Shown here one piece after another: positions 18,071 through 26,143 of a stretch of 38,156 bases of DNA. The position numbers and the translations under genes were made by a program. The notes below the pieces were generated by a model that saw only the letters and a program-made list of their open reading frames with translations, had not been told where the DNA came from and made no database searches. The first letter of the stretch is position 1; each line of letters opens with the position of its first letter. Location: the NCBI RefSeq assembly GCF_000298295.1, contig NZ_AMGM01000041.1, forward strand, positions 1-38,156, in the 5' to 3' direction. The stretch is from Cecembia lonarensis LW9 (lineage in GTDB: Bacteria; Bacteroidota; Bacteroidia; Cytophagales; Cyclobacteriaceae).

Positions 18071-18510
18071 ATAAGAATGGCCTCTTCTATGGAGTCACAG
18101 TATTTAATGTCCAAGAGGTGGATGATATTTTCAGGATTATTTTTTAATATTTGTTCTTTGGCTATCATAACCATTTTTTCAAACCATTTCTCTTCGGGCA
18201 AGATTTTGCGGTGCTTTTGAAGACCCAATTCCAGCATTTTATTCTTCCAATTGAGAAAATACCACTCCATGCTTGGCTGGTGAAATGCCCGGAGGGATCT
18301 TTTATCAAAAATAAACTTTTCAAATTTACCTGCTTCCACTATGGAGGAAATATGCTTGAAGGTTTCTTTGAAATCTTCAATAGGAATGTAATCTGCAAGT
18401 AGCTCACAGATAATCATCCCCTGGTCATCATTAGCGTAGACCCTGGCGTAGCGGGTTTCGAACTTTAGTTTAAAGTTATTTTCTTCTATGATATTTGCCG
18501 CAGTATTCAT
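18067..18510 (-). CDS. Hypothetical protein, coupled to flavin reductase
   Basis: I do not recognise this 147-residue soluble protein. It has no signal peptide or membrane segment. Predicted strands and helices alternate (ARVYANDDQGMIICELLADY, then a helix EDFKETFKHISSIVEAG, then KFEKFIFDKRSL). This is loosely like the single-domain STAS/SpoIIAA-type proteins common in Bacteroidota, but only by pattern. Its stop overlaps the flavin reductase start by four bases, and the 87-residue coiled-coil gene ends 17 bases after... its own start on the upstream side, so three genes appear to form one unit. The coding frame is open, with composition like its neighbours. Confidence 0.7.
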   Translation of the reverse strand: MNTAANIIEENNFKLKFETRYARVYANDDQGMIICELLADYIPIEDFKETFKHISSIVEAGKFEKFIFDKRSLRAFHQPSMEWYFLNWKNKMLELGLQKHRKILPEEKWFEKMVMIAKEQILKNNPENIIHLLDIKYCDSIEEAILI

Positions 18511-18526
18511 TATTGGTTAAAGGTTA

Positions 18527-18790
18527 TTAGTGGAACGTACGGTTTTTATTATTCTTACCATTGCTCACTTCTTCCTTGAAGGAACCTAAATTCTCTTCTA
18601 GACGTATGGCATAGTCCATAGTGGTTTTTATCAGTTCCTGCTGGGACTGTATCTGCTCTTTTAACCTGGATAATTCTTTATTCATGTCTGCCAGTTTGAC
18701 TTCGTATTCTTTTTTAAGCCTATCTTTCTCAAGTCTGGCCTTTTCTAATTCTTCCTTGAAAATCAAAAATGATTCCGGTGGAGTCCTCAT
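18527..18790 (-). CDS. Small coiled-coil protein, unknown function
   Basis: An 87-residue protein that is almost entirely a heptad-type coiled coil: charged helix from about residue 8 to 75, for example KEELEKARLEKDRLKKEYEV. There is no signal, membrane segment or enzymatic motif. It lies 16 bases upstream of the 147-residue gene on the same strand and may serve as a structural or oligomerising partner; that is inference. The ATG at 18790 is the only reasonable start. Low-complexity helical sequence makes the call less certain than for its neighbours. Confidence 0.6.
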   Translation of the reverse strand: MRTPPESFLIFKEELEKARLEKDRLKKEYEVKLADMNKELSRLKEQIQSQQELIKTTMDYAIRLEENLGSFKEEVSNGKNNKNRTFH

Positions 18791-18870
18791 AATCTCATAC
18801 TTTAAACTTAGGGAGAATACCCTTAATATACTACACTTTTTCTATCCCTATTGTTTTCCCCTAGTGAAAA

Positions 18871-19557
18871 TCACATTCCTTTAACGGAAGACATACCTCC
18901 ATCTACATGTAATACCTGACCCGTCATCCAACTTGAATCATTGGATAAGAGAAACACTGATGCGGCGGCAATGTCCTCAGCTGTACCATATCTACCAATG
19001 GGATGCCTTTTGTTAGAAGCTTCCTTTTTATCTTCAGTACCCAATAGCTGAGCAGCTAAGGGAGTATCCGTCAGGGATGGGGCTACTGCGTTTACCCTAA
19101 TTTTGGAAGGAGCCCACTCTGCTGCCAAGGAACGGACCAAACCCTCAACTGCCCCTTTTGCACTGGAAATAGAAGAATGAAAGCCTAAACCAACATTTAC
19201 AGCAACAGTACTATACAAAACTACAGAAGCGCTTGAGGATTTTTTCAATCCTTTCATACAAGCTTGTAAGACCTTAACTGCTCCCAAAAGATTCACTTCA
19301 TAATCCTTCTGAAAATCCTCCACAGTGAACCTATGGAAGGGTTTAAGATTGATGGTTCCAGGACAATATACCAAACCATCAATCACTTCTGGAAGCCCTT
19401 CTATTTGACTGAATGCTTCAGTTACATCTAAAATCTTTCCATCTCCACCAGTTCTTGAATAAGAATATACTTGAGCCCCTAAAGTTTCTAATTTTTCTTT
19501 TACTGATGCACCTATACCTGAATTGCCCCCTATGAGCACAATATATTTATTTTCCAT
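18871..19557 (-). CDS. SDR-family oxidoreductase without the catalytic Tyr
   Basis: A 228-residue Rossmann-fold protein of the short-chain dehydrogenase family. The cofactor motif is GGNSGIGASV (residues 10-19), with LVYCPGTIN in place of NNAG and the C-terminal VLHVDGGMSS. The catalytic Ser is present (Ser116 in LYSTVAV) and Lys134 is kept, but the expected Tyr of YxxxK is Ile130 (HSSISSAKGAVEG). I checked the codons. Either it uses another residue or it is not a classical dehydrogenase. It lies downstream of folE but behind a terminator, so a pterin (sepiapterin-type) role is possible but unsupported. Confidence 0.88.
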   Translation of the reverse strand: MENKYIVLIGGNSGIGASVKEKLETLGAQVYSYSRTGGDGKILDVTEAFSQIEGLPEVIDGLVYCPGTINLKPFHRFTVEDFQKDYEVNLLGAVKVLQACMKGLKKSSSASVVLYSTVAVNVGLGFHSSISSAKGAVEGLVRSLAAEWAPSKIRVNAVAPSLTDTPLAAQLLGTEDKKEASNKRHPIGRYGTAEDIAAASVFLLSNDSSWMTGQVLHVDGGMSSVKGM

Positions 19558-19610
19558 ACAACAACATTTTATTTATAAATCGATAAAAAAGTAAATTGTT
19601 TTAGCCTCTC

Positions 19611-19647
19611 CCAAAAAATTAAAAAGCCGGAATCAAATCCCGGCTTT
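19611..19647 (-). terminator. Rho-independent terminator after folE
   Basis: On the minus strand, AAAGCCGG (19647-19640) pairs with CCGGCTTT (19630-19623), followed by TT, AA and six T. This is an eight-base-pair GC-rich stem with a good U-tract, 26 bases past the folE stop. It separates folE from the SDR gene. Confidence 0.8.
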
Positions 19648-19672
19648 AGTTGGTTTAGATTGTATTATTTTA

Positions 19673-20368
19673 TCAAAGACTTAGGTATTTCATAAATTCT
19701 GCCCTTGTCTGTTCGTCTGTTTCAAATTTGCCTCCATAAAATGAAGTGACTGTAGAACTGCTCACATCTTGTATTCCTCTGGAAGAGACACACATGTGAT
19801 GCGCATCTATTATAACGGCTATATCATCAGTACCTAAAAGCTCTTTCAGCTCATTCCCAATTTGCATTGTCAGTCTTTCCTGAACCTGAGGCCTTTTTGC
19901 AAAATACTGGACAATTCTGTTAATTTTAGACAGACCGATGACATTTCCATTTGATATGTAGGCCACGTGGGCTTTACCATATATAGGAACAAAATGGTGC
20001 TCACAGTTGGAAAAAAAGGTGATATCCTTTTCTACCAGCATTTCTTTGTACTTATACTTATTTTCAAAAAGTTTTACAACAGGTTTGTTTCTTGGATCAA
20101 GCCCACTGAAAATTTCTTTTATATACATTTTGGCAACCCTTTTCGGAGTACCCCTTAGGCTATCATCTGACAGATCAAGCCCTAAAACATTCATTATTTC
20201 TCTGAAGTGTTTTTCTATCAACTCCATCTTAAGATCATCATCCATCTCAAATGCATCTTCCCTGAGAGGTGTTTGATCCGATGTTCCAATATGCTCATCT
20301 CCTATTTCTTCAATACTTCTTGTGAATTCAAGATCCACTGTATTCGACAAAGTTTCTCTCTGTTTCAT
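19673..20368 (-). CDS. folE: GTP cyclohydrolase I
   Basis: Converts GTP to 7,8-dihydroneopterin triphosphate, the entry step to folate, biopterin and queuosine precursors. The 231-residue protein carries the zinc ligands Cys122 and His125 (NCEHHFVP) and Cys193 (HHMCVSSRGIQD), plus the family segments GTPKRVAKMY and IGLSKINRIV. The ATG at 20368 lies inside the end of the upstream PTPS/QueD gene, a 41-base overlap. The next Met (20245) would remove the EIGDEHI...TPLREDAF segment, which I believe is conserved in Bacteroidota FolE, so I keep the longer start. A strong terminator follows. Confidence 0.95.
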   Translation of the reverse strand: MKQRETLSNTVDLEFTRSIEEIGDEHIGTSDQTPLREDAFEMDDDLKMELIEKHFREIMNVLGLDLSDDSLRGTPKRVAKMYIKEIFSGLDPRNKPVVKLFENKYKYKEMLVEKDITFFSNCEHHFVPIYGKAHVAYISNGNVIGLSKINRIVQYFAKRPQVQERLTMQIGNELKELLGTDDIAVIIDAHHMCVSSRGIQDVSSSTVTSFYGGKFETDEQTRAEFMKYLSL

Positions 20369-20738
20369 ATAATCGAATTGTTAAATCAAATTTTAAATCA
20401 ATTTTTACTCTTAAAATGTTCCATATAACCACAGCAATGTTTTCGGCTGTGGGGTTGAGATTTTTAAATTCATCGGTGTCTAAATTTAAATTTTTATGAT
20501 CAAACTTATTCAAGACGTTTTCTTTGATGAGGTCGCTGAGTACCTTCATATCAAACACATAACCTGTATCGGGATCAACAGGACCATCCAATTTTACAAT
20601 CAAATCATAGTTATGACCATGGTAATTGTAATTGTTACACTTCCCAAATACAGCCAAATTTTTTTCATCAGACCAATTTGGATTATGCAATCTATGCGCA
20701 GCATTAAAATGCTCTTTTCTAAATACAGATACTTTCAT
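20328..20738 (-). CDS. queD: 6-carboxytetrahydropterin / 6-pyruvoyltetrahydropterin synthase family
   Basis: Acts on dihydroneopterin triphosphate, the product of FolE encoded by the next gene. The 136-residue protein has the zinc His triad (His15 in FNAAHRL, His40 and His42 in YHGHNY), the active-site Cys34 (FGKCNNYN), and the C-terminal PTAENIAV and ETERNFVEY segments. The FGKCNNxNxHGHNY arrangement is closer to PTPS of eukaryotes than to the short CxxxHGH of E. coli QueD. Queuosine precursor formation is the usual role in bacteria, but biopterin-type chemistry cannot be excluded; queC and queE are not in the window. Overlap with folE implies coupled expression. Confidence 0.9.
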   Translation of the reverse strand: MKVSVFRKEHFNAAHRLHNPNWSDEKNLAVFGKCNNYNYHGHNYDLIVKLDGPVDPDTGYVFDMKVLSDLIKENVLNKFDHKNLNLDTDEFKNLNPTAENIAVVIWNILRVKIDLKFDLTIRLYETERNFVEYSGS

Positions 20739-21013
20739 TGTTTATCAAACTGGGATATCTAATTTTTTGTTTAATTATTTACAAAATTCTTTAAACAAAG
20801 CTGATTATTTCCCATAATTTTCGTTTTGATTCCCCTCTTTCAGTACACAGCCTTAGAAACACCTTCACAATAGAAAACAGTTCCAAAAATCTGTTATTTG
20901 TCTTGTGCACCAAAATCAGTACTCAATTATATTTTTTTATAATAATCGACAGTTTATTTGCAAAATAAGTGATTTGGAACTTTTTTTGTTGTAAACCCAT
21001 TACTTATTACGTA

Positions 21014-21724
21014 ATGCGAAAAACAATCATCTTAATCATCCTTTTGGTTGGTGGGACCTTTTCAAGCAATTTCTTAGTAAACAGTTCTCCTTCCACAATA
21101 TTGAAGGAGCTTTCGCTTGAAGACCATATCATCGAGCTGGTCAGCACCCACAGTTTAAATGCAGAAAAACCTCTCCCTAATAGAGATGTTTTGAGTTACG
21201 GCATCAAAGGCTATTTAAAATTACAGGAAGAAGAAAAAATTCTTGAAGGGAAGCCATTGACCGTTATTGATTTTACCCTCCCATCTTCTGAAAAGCGAAT
21301 GTGGATCATTGACATGAATGAAGGCACTATACTTCACCATGGACATGTTTCCCATGGCAGAAATTCCGGTGATTTAATGGCCCAAAAGTTTTCAAATGTC
21401 AGTTCCTCTTACATGAGTAGTTTGGGTTTTTACCTCACAGGTGAAACTTATCAAGGTAAACATGGCTATTCTTTGAGGTTAGATGGCTTGGAAAAGGGGT
21501 ATAATGACAAAGCCAGAGACCGTGCCATCGTCATCCATGGAGCAGATTATGCCAAAGAGGAATTTATTTCCCAAACCGGGAGGTTAGGTAGAAGTCTTGG
21601 ATGTCCGGCCGTTCCTCATGAAATTGCTAGGGAGTTGATTGATCTCATAAAAGAAAGATCCTTACTTTTTATCTTCGGCCAAGATGAGGAATACCTCGAT
21701 AAATCTGAGATCCTGAATGCTTAA
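21014..21724 (+). CDS. L,D-transpeptidase catalytic-domain protein (YkuD_2 type)
   Basis: A 236-residue exported protein with an N-terminal hydrophobic signal (IILIILLVGGTF) and a murein L,D-transpeptidase-like catalytic domain. The pattern is WIIDMNEGTILHHGHVSHG, then VIHGADYA (His175) and RSLGCPAVP (Cys197), the His/Cys pair of the family. It probably cross-links or trims peptidoglycan stem peptides in the periplasm. I chose ATG 21014; an in-frame GTG at 20969 adds an unlikely leader before the signal peptide. It ends six bases from the end of a second, unrelated-size L,D-transpeptidase gene on the other strand. Confidence 0.88.
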   Translation: MRKTIILIILLVGGTFSSNFLVNSSPSTILKELSLEDHIIELVSTHSLNAEKPLPNRDVLSYGIKGYLKLQEEEKILEGKPLTVIDFTLPSSEKRMWIIDMNEGTILHHGHVSHGRNSGDLMAQKFSNVSSSYMSSLGFYLTGETYQGKHGYSLRLDGLEKGYNDKARDRAIVIHGADYAKEEFISQTGRLGRSLGCPAVPHEIARELIDLIKERSLLFIFGQDEEYLDKSEILNA

Positions 21725-21730
21725 AAAACG

Positions 21731-23410
21731 CTAACCCCTTCTTTGGATCAGCGCCTGATAGACTTCATTGTCCCTGTTGTAAATATCCCTCCTAAAAAAT
21801 ACACGACCATCGGAAGTTGTCCAGTAGGTGAGATATAGGATTACAACAGGGATTTTTCTATCTAGATTTACCACCTGCTCCCTGCTCTGCCTCATGGCAG
21901 AATTAATCCGTTCATCTGTCCATCCCTCATCATGTTGAAGCAGTAATTTTGCTAGCTCCACAGGTTTTTGAATCCTGATACACCCATAACTCAAAGCCCT
22001 GTCTTCTCTTTCAAATAAGGATCTGGCCGGTGTATCATGAATGTACACATGGTGCTTATTGGGGAACATAAACTTTACTAGCCCTAAGGAATTATGTTCT
22101 CCAGGATCTTGTCTAACCATGTAAGGAAATCCGGCTGCACTCACTTTTGACCAATCGACACTACTTGTCGGTACTTCCTGTCCAGAAAAAGTCAACAAGC
22201 GCATTTTTCTTTTGGCCATATATTGGGGGTCTTTGCGCATACCGGGAATTACTTCCTGCCTCAAGATGGAAGGAGGAACGGTCCAAGTGGGCGAAAAAAC
22301 CAAATAGGACATTTGAGCAGAGAATTGAGGCGTAGAGTGAAAACTCCTCCCAACAATTACCCTTGAAGTCAGCACCGTATCCCTTTGCTGAATAAAATCA
22401 AACTGGAAGTTAGCCGTATTGACAATTATCAACTCCTGCTCTTTCAAATTATCGGGCAACCATCGCAGCCTCTCCAAATTTATGGAGGTCTTTTTGATCA
22501 GGTCCTGAGGACTTTGATTTAGGGCATAAATTGTGCCCTGCCCTATGACACCATCAGACTCCATCCCAAATTTAAGCTGTAATTTCTTTACCGCTTCTTC
22601 AATTTCAGCATCATATCCCTTTCCTTGACTTTCATAATCATTGGGCAGAAAACCCCAAAATGACAATCTTTTGACCACATCGGGGATAATCGGACTGTTG
22701 TCCCCAACTTTTAAAGACCTTGAAATCTTTAATTCTTTCCAACTTGATGTTTGTTCTATTTGAAACCTTTCAAAATCATTATATAACTGTCTCAGTCCTT
22801 CTCTCATCGGCCTGTATATGGTAAAAGAAGGGTAAAGATCCTGTAAGGCTCTCCTGATACTCCCTGCCTGTATAGCTGAACTTAATCTCTGGTCAAGGTA
22901 CAAATCCGGTGCAGAACGTTGGATATTCCAAACCGTGCGAAGTTGCTCAGGATCCACTTTGCCATGGTAAAGATGGGAAGCCAACATCACAAAAGCATCG
23001 GACAGCAAGAGATCTAGCGCTCCCATATCCGCTCTGGATAAGGATCTGCCTTCACTTCTAGCTGCTTCATATTTCATGAACAGCCCATCAATTGCCTGTA
23101 AGTGGTAATCTGCCGGCTGAAGTCCATCAAATTTGGACTGTTGGATCTCATAACGCATCTCATAGGCCAACTCCAATAAAACAGTATCCTCTCTAAGCCA
23201 TGCAACCTGAAAATCTCTTTCCGTATAAAAGCGATGGACTACAACAGAACTGAACAACATTTGACCCTGTACCAATGGTTTTTGTGAAGGATCTGTAGGT
23301 TCTAAAAAAGTACGTAAATAAAAAGATGATCCGTTTTGGGTACTGGTTATTTCTTGACCCAAAAGTGGAATCCAAACAAATAGTAAAAAAAATAAGATCA
23401 GATTTCTCAT
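21731..23410 (-). CDS. L,D-transpeptidase, LdtD/YcbB-like, with peptidoglycan-binding domain
   Basis: A 559-residue periplasmic enzyme making 3-3 cross-links or related bonds in peptidoglycan. It starts with a signal peptide (MRNLILFFLLFVWIPLLGQ). The region at about residues 60-240 is the YcbB-type scaffold domain. A PG_binding_1 motif (FGMESDGVIGQGTIYALN) lies near residue 275. The YkuD catalytic domain ends with His458 (HDTPARSLFE) and Cys477 (SYGCIRI). ATG 23410 is preferred; a TTG eight codons upstream gives a poor signal peptide. The gene order with the GNAT-nitrilase gene (49 bases upstream) suggests shared transcription. Confidence 0.92.
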   Translation of the reverse strand: MRNLILFFLLFVWIPLLGQEITSTQNGSSFYLRTFLEPTDPSQKPLVQGQMLFSSVVVHRFYTERDFQVAWLREDTVLLELAYEMRYEIQQSKFDGLQPADYHLQAIDGLFMKYEAARSEGRSLSRADMGALDLLLSDAFVMLASHLYHGKVDPEQLRTVWNIQRSAPDLYLDQRLSSAIQAGSIRRALQDLYPSFTIYRPMREGLRQLYNDFERFQIEQTSSWKELKISRSLKVGDNSPIIPDVVKRLSFWGFLPNDYESQGKGYDAEIEEAVKKLQLKFGMESDGVIGQGTIYALNQSPQDLIKKTSINLERLRWLPDNLKEQELIIVNTANFQFDFIQQRDTVLTSRVIVGRSFHSTPQFSAQMSYLVFSPTWTVPPSILRQEVIPGMRKDPQYMAKRKMRLLTFSGQEVPTSSVDWSKVSAAGFPYMVRQDPGEHNSLGLVKFMFPNKHHVYIHDTPARSLFEREDRALSYGCIRIQKPVELAKLLLQHDEGWTDERINSAMRQSREQVVNLDRKIPVVILYLTYWTTSDGRVFFRRDIYNRDNEVYQALIQRRG

Positions 23411-23459
23411 TGTAAAATATTTTGAGTGTTTCAATTTTCTTACGGATTATCCTTTTCCC

Positions 23460-25001
23460 TTATTTCTTCTTTTTCCAATGGATTGAATAAAGATCCAAAC
23501 GGCGTTGCTCTAAGTTTCTCACACTACCCGCTTTTCTTTGCTTGGTCAAAAGGTCTAAATCCACATCCGCCACAATGGTCGTTTCTGCATTTTCAGAAGC
23601 TTGTGCTACCGTGGCATCATGTGGGAATGAAAAATCAGATGGAGAATAAATCGCAGACTGTGAGAACTGAATATCCATGTTTTCTACACGAGGAAGGTTA
23701 CCCACAGAACCTGTGATGGCCACATAACATTCATTTTCAATGGCCCTGGCTTTTGCACAGATATTGACCCTTAAAAATGCGTTTTTTGTGTCTGTCCAAA
23801 AGGGGACGAAAAGAATATCCATTTCTTGCTCAGCCAAAATCCTGCCCAGTTCCGGGAATTCTACATCATAACAGATCAAAATACCTATTTTCCCTGCATC
23901 AGTATCAAACACTTTAATGCCATTGCCTCCCTGAAGTCCCCAATAGGCTGCCTCATCGGGGGTAATATGCAGTTTGTATTGTTTGTCTGTAGTACCATCC
24001 CTTCGGCAGAGGTAACTTACATTTCTCAATTTCTTCCCATCGTACTCCGGCATACTGCCAGCTATAATGTTAACATTATAAGAAAGCGCCAAATCACTCA
24101 TTCTGTTCACAATCTCATCAGTGTAATCTGCTAAGTTACGGATGGCTTCTGAAGCATCCATATCATTAAACTCTGCCAATAAGGGGGCATTAAAAAACTC
24201 AGGTAACAAGCAGAAATCAGATTTGTACCCAGAAACTGTATCCACAAAAAACTCCACCTGCTGCATCAGATCGTCCACACTATTGAAACGACGCATTTTC
24301 CACTGCACTAGTCCCAACCTTACGATGGACTTTTTATTACCTATAAGCTTTTCATCCTTTTCGTAATAGATATTGATCCATTCTAACAAGGTAGCATAGG
24401 CCCTCGAGTCGGTATCTTCTGGGAGATATTTGGTGATCACTTTCCTGACGTGGAATTCATTGGCCAATTGAAACGAGAGTACCGGATCAAAAATTTCTTT
24501 ACTCTTTACCAAGTCAATGTATTTCCTAGGGGTCATTTGATCTGCGTACTTTGAGTAGCCAGGAATTCTGCCGCCAGCAATAATAGACCTTAGGTTCAAA
24601 TTTTCACACAGCTCTTTTCGGGCATCATACAACCTTCTGCCTAAGCGCATGCCCCGATAATCCTTATGAACAAAGACGTCGGTACCATACAAAGTATCTC
24701 CATCATTATCATGGGTATCGAATTTGCCATAACCGGTAATTTGATCATAGGTGTGGTTATCACCAAACTTCCCATAGTCTACTATCAAACTCAATGCAGC
24801 TGCTACTACTTTTCCATTATCCTCGATACATATCTGCCCTTCAGGGAATACCTTAAGCTGATTTTTGAGTTCCTGTTTGGTCCAAGCACCTCCTTGGTCT
24901 TTATAAATAGTAACCATGATCTCTCTGATGTCTTCATAGTCTGAAAGCTTGATATTCCTAAGTTTTAAGCGGTGCTCTAATTCTTCTCTCTGTTTACTCA
25001 T
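23460..25001 (-). CDS. Bifunctional GNAT N-acetyltransferase / carbon-nitrogen hydrolase
   Basis: A 513-residue fusion. Residues 1-about 190 are a GNAT acetyltransferase-like domain, with the acetyl-CoA loop at VHKDYRGMRLGRRLYDAR (111-128). Residues about 225-495 are a nitrilase-superfamily amidase with the full Glu-Lys-Cys triad: Glu268 (LLPEFFNAP), Lys343 (QYKLHITP) and Cys377 (LICYDVEFP). It is cytoplasmic, with no signal peptide. This fusion is known in many bacteria, but to my knowledge the substrate is not established. It diverges from mscS. A TAATTTTG box ends four bases before its ATG. Confidence 0.93.
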   Translation of the reverse strand: MSKQREELEHRLKLRNIKLSDYEDIREIMVTIYKDQGGAWTKQELKNQLKVFPEGQICIEDNGKVVAAALSLIVDYGKFGDNHTYDQITGYGKFDTHDNDGDTLYGTDVFVHKDYRGMRLGRRLYDARKELCENLNLRSIIAGGRIPGYSKYADQMTPRKYIDLVKSKEIFDPVLSFQLANEFHVRKVITKYLPEDTDSRAYATLLEWINIYYEKDEKLIGNKKSIVRLGLVQWKMRRFNSVDDLMQQVEFFVDTVSGYKSDFCLLPEFFNAPLLAEFNDMDASEAIRNLADYTDEIVNRMSDLALSYNVNIIAGSMPEYDGKKLRNVSYLCRRDGTTDKQYKLHITPDEAAYWGLQGGNGIKVFDTDAGKIGILICYDVEFPELGRILAEQEMDILFVPFWTDTKNAFLRVNICAKARAIENECYVAITGSVGNLPRVENMDIQFSQSAIYSPSDFSFPHDATVAQASENAETTIVADVDLDLLTKQRKAGSVRNLEQRRLDLYSIHWKKKK

Positions 25002-25005
25002 AGCA

Positions 25006-25013
25006 CAAAATTA
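25006..25013 (-). promoter_or_regulatory. -7-like box adjacent to the GNAT-nitrilase start
   Basis: TAATTTTG on the minus strand is an exact TAnnTTTG match ending four bases before the ATG at 25001. No TTTG is found 19-21 bases upstream. If used, the mRNA would be leaderless; A/T-rich chance occurrence is quite possible. Confidence 0.3.
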
Positions 25014-25161
25014 ACTAAAATTCGGCCAAATATTTTAATCTGAAAAATTTTAGCAACATCACCAAAACTTTAACTAAGTGAAAAACAATTCCCCCAGAAA
25101 GCTCATTTAATTTCCAGAGTTGATGTAAATTGGCCCAATTATAAAATAGGTTTCTACAGTT

Positions 25162-26064
25162 ATGGAAAATGGTTTTCGGGAATTTAAAAAAGGTAAAATC
25201 AGTGAATTCTTAGAATTTTTATATGAAATCCTAAATCTAAAACTTTTTTCAATCGGAGACTCCGTCATGACAATTGGGCTGCTGATCACCTTGATAATAT
25301 CCGTAGTCATTTTGTTTTTTCTTTCCGAATGGATAAAAAAACTTTTGGTCAACAGGGTTTTAAAAAGATACCAAATCGAGAAAGGTACCAGGCAATCTGT
25401 AGGCACCATAGTCAAGTATGTAATCATCATAGCAGGTCTGTTTTCAATTCTTCAGACAAACGGCATAGACTTGAGTGCATTTGGAATCTTAGCGGGAGCT
25501 TTGGGTGTTGGTATCGGTTTTGGTCTGCAAAACATCACTAATAACTTTATCAGTGGTCTAATCATACTTTTCGAACAACCCATCAAAGTAGGCGATAGAA
25601 TAGAAGTAGGTGAAATCACCGGCGATGTCATTAAAATATCAGCAAGGTCAACCACCGTGGTAACCAATGATAACATCAGTGTCATTATCCCGAATTCAAA
25701 ATTCATAGATGATCAGGTGATCAATTGGTCGCACAATGAATATAAGGTGAGGTTCAATTTTCCAGTAGGAGTTTCCTACAAAGAAGATCCGGAGAAGGTT
25801 AAAGAAGTACTATTGGAGGTCGCCAAAAAAAACCCCAACGTCTTGGACTCTCCACAACCCGATGTACTATTTGATGAGTTTGACGATAGCAGTCTGAATT
25901 TTTACTTGAGAGTTTGGACTTCAGAATATGTAAGCAAACCCAAGGTCCTGAAAAGCCAGCTTTACTTTGAAATCTTTAAAAGATTTTCAGATCATGGCAT
26001 TGAAATCCCCTTCCCTCAAAGAGATATTCATATTAAAAGTGGGGCTGAAAAATTGAATAATTGA
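25162..26064 (+). CDS. mscS: Small-conductance mechanosensitive channel (MscS family)
   Basis: A tension-gated channel releasing solutes on osmotic downshock, in the inner membrane. The 300-residue protein has three hydrophobic helices: about 32-55 (TIGLLITLIISVVILFFLSEW), about 76-95, and the pore-lining third with the Ala/Gly pattern FGILAGALGVGIGFGLQNITNNFISG. The conserved MscS beta domain follows (EQPIKVGDRIEVGEITGDV, then TTVVTNDNISVIIPNSKF), ending in the alpha/beta C-terminal part (RFSDHGIEIPFPQRDIH). Its size is close to E. coli MscS. The gene diverges from GNAT-nitrilase; the barrel gene follows after 79 bases. Confidence 0.95.
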   Translation: MENGFREFKKGKISEFLEFLYEILNLKLFSIGDSVMTIGLLITLIISVVILFFLSEWIKKLLVNRVLKRYQIEKGTRQSVGTIVKYVIIIAGLFSILQTNGIDLSAFGILAGALGVGIGFGLQNITNNFISGLIILFEQPIKVGDRIEVGEITGDVIKISARSTTVVTNDNISVIIPNSKFIDDQVINWSHNEYKVRFNFPVGVSYKEDPEKVKEVLLEVAKKNPNVLDSPQPDVLFDEFDDSSLNFYLRVWTSEYVSKPKVLKSQLYFEIFKRFSDHGIEIPFPQRDIHIKSGAEKLNN

Positions 26065-26143
26065 TATTTTTTATATTTATTTACCATGTTGTAAGATTCA
26101 CTTTTGCGACATGCCTAAAAAACTGATTTTCAAATATTGATAA

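Noticed and set aside
20739-21013. preQ1 or pterin riboswitch upstream of queD, or other elements in this 275-base divergent region
   Set aside because: No preQ1 aptamer pattern on the minus strand; only AT-rich sequence and a weak AACAG/CTGTT inverted repeat. No exact TAnnTTTG box found for either gene.
25147-25154. TAGGTTTC as a promoter box for mscS
   Set aside because: It lacks the final G and has no -33 partner; too weak to annotate.
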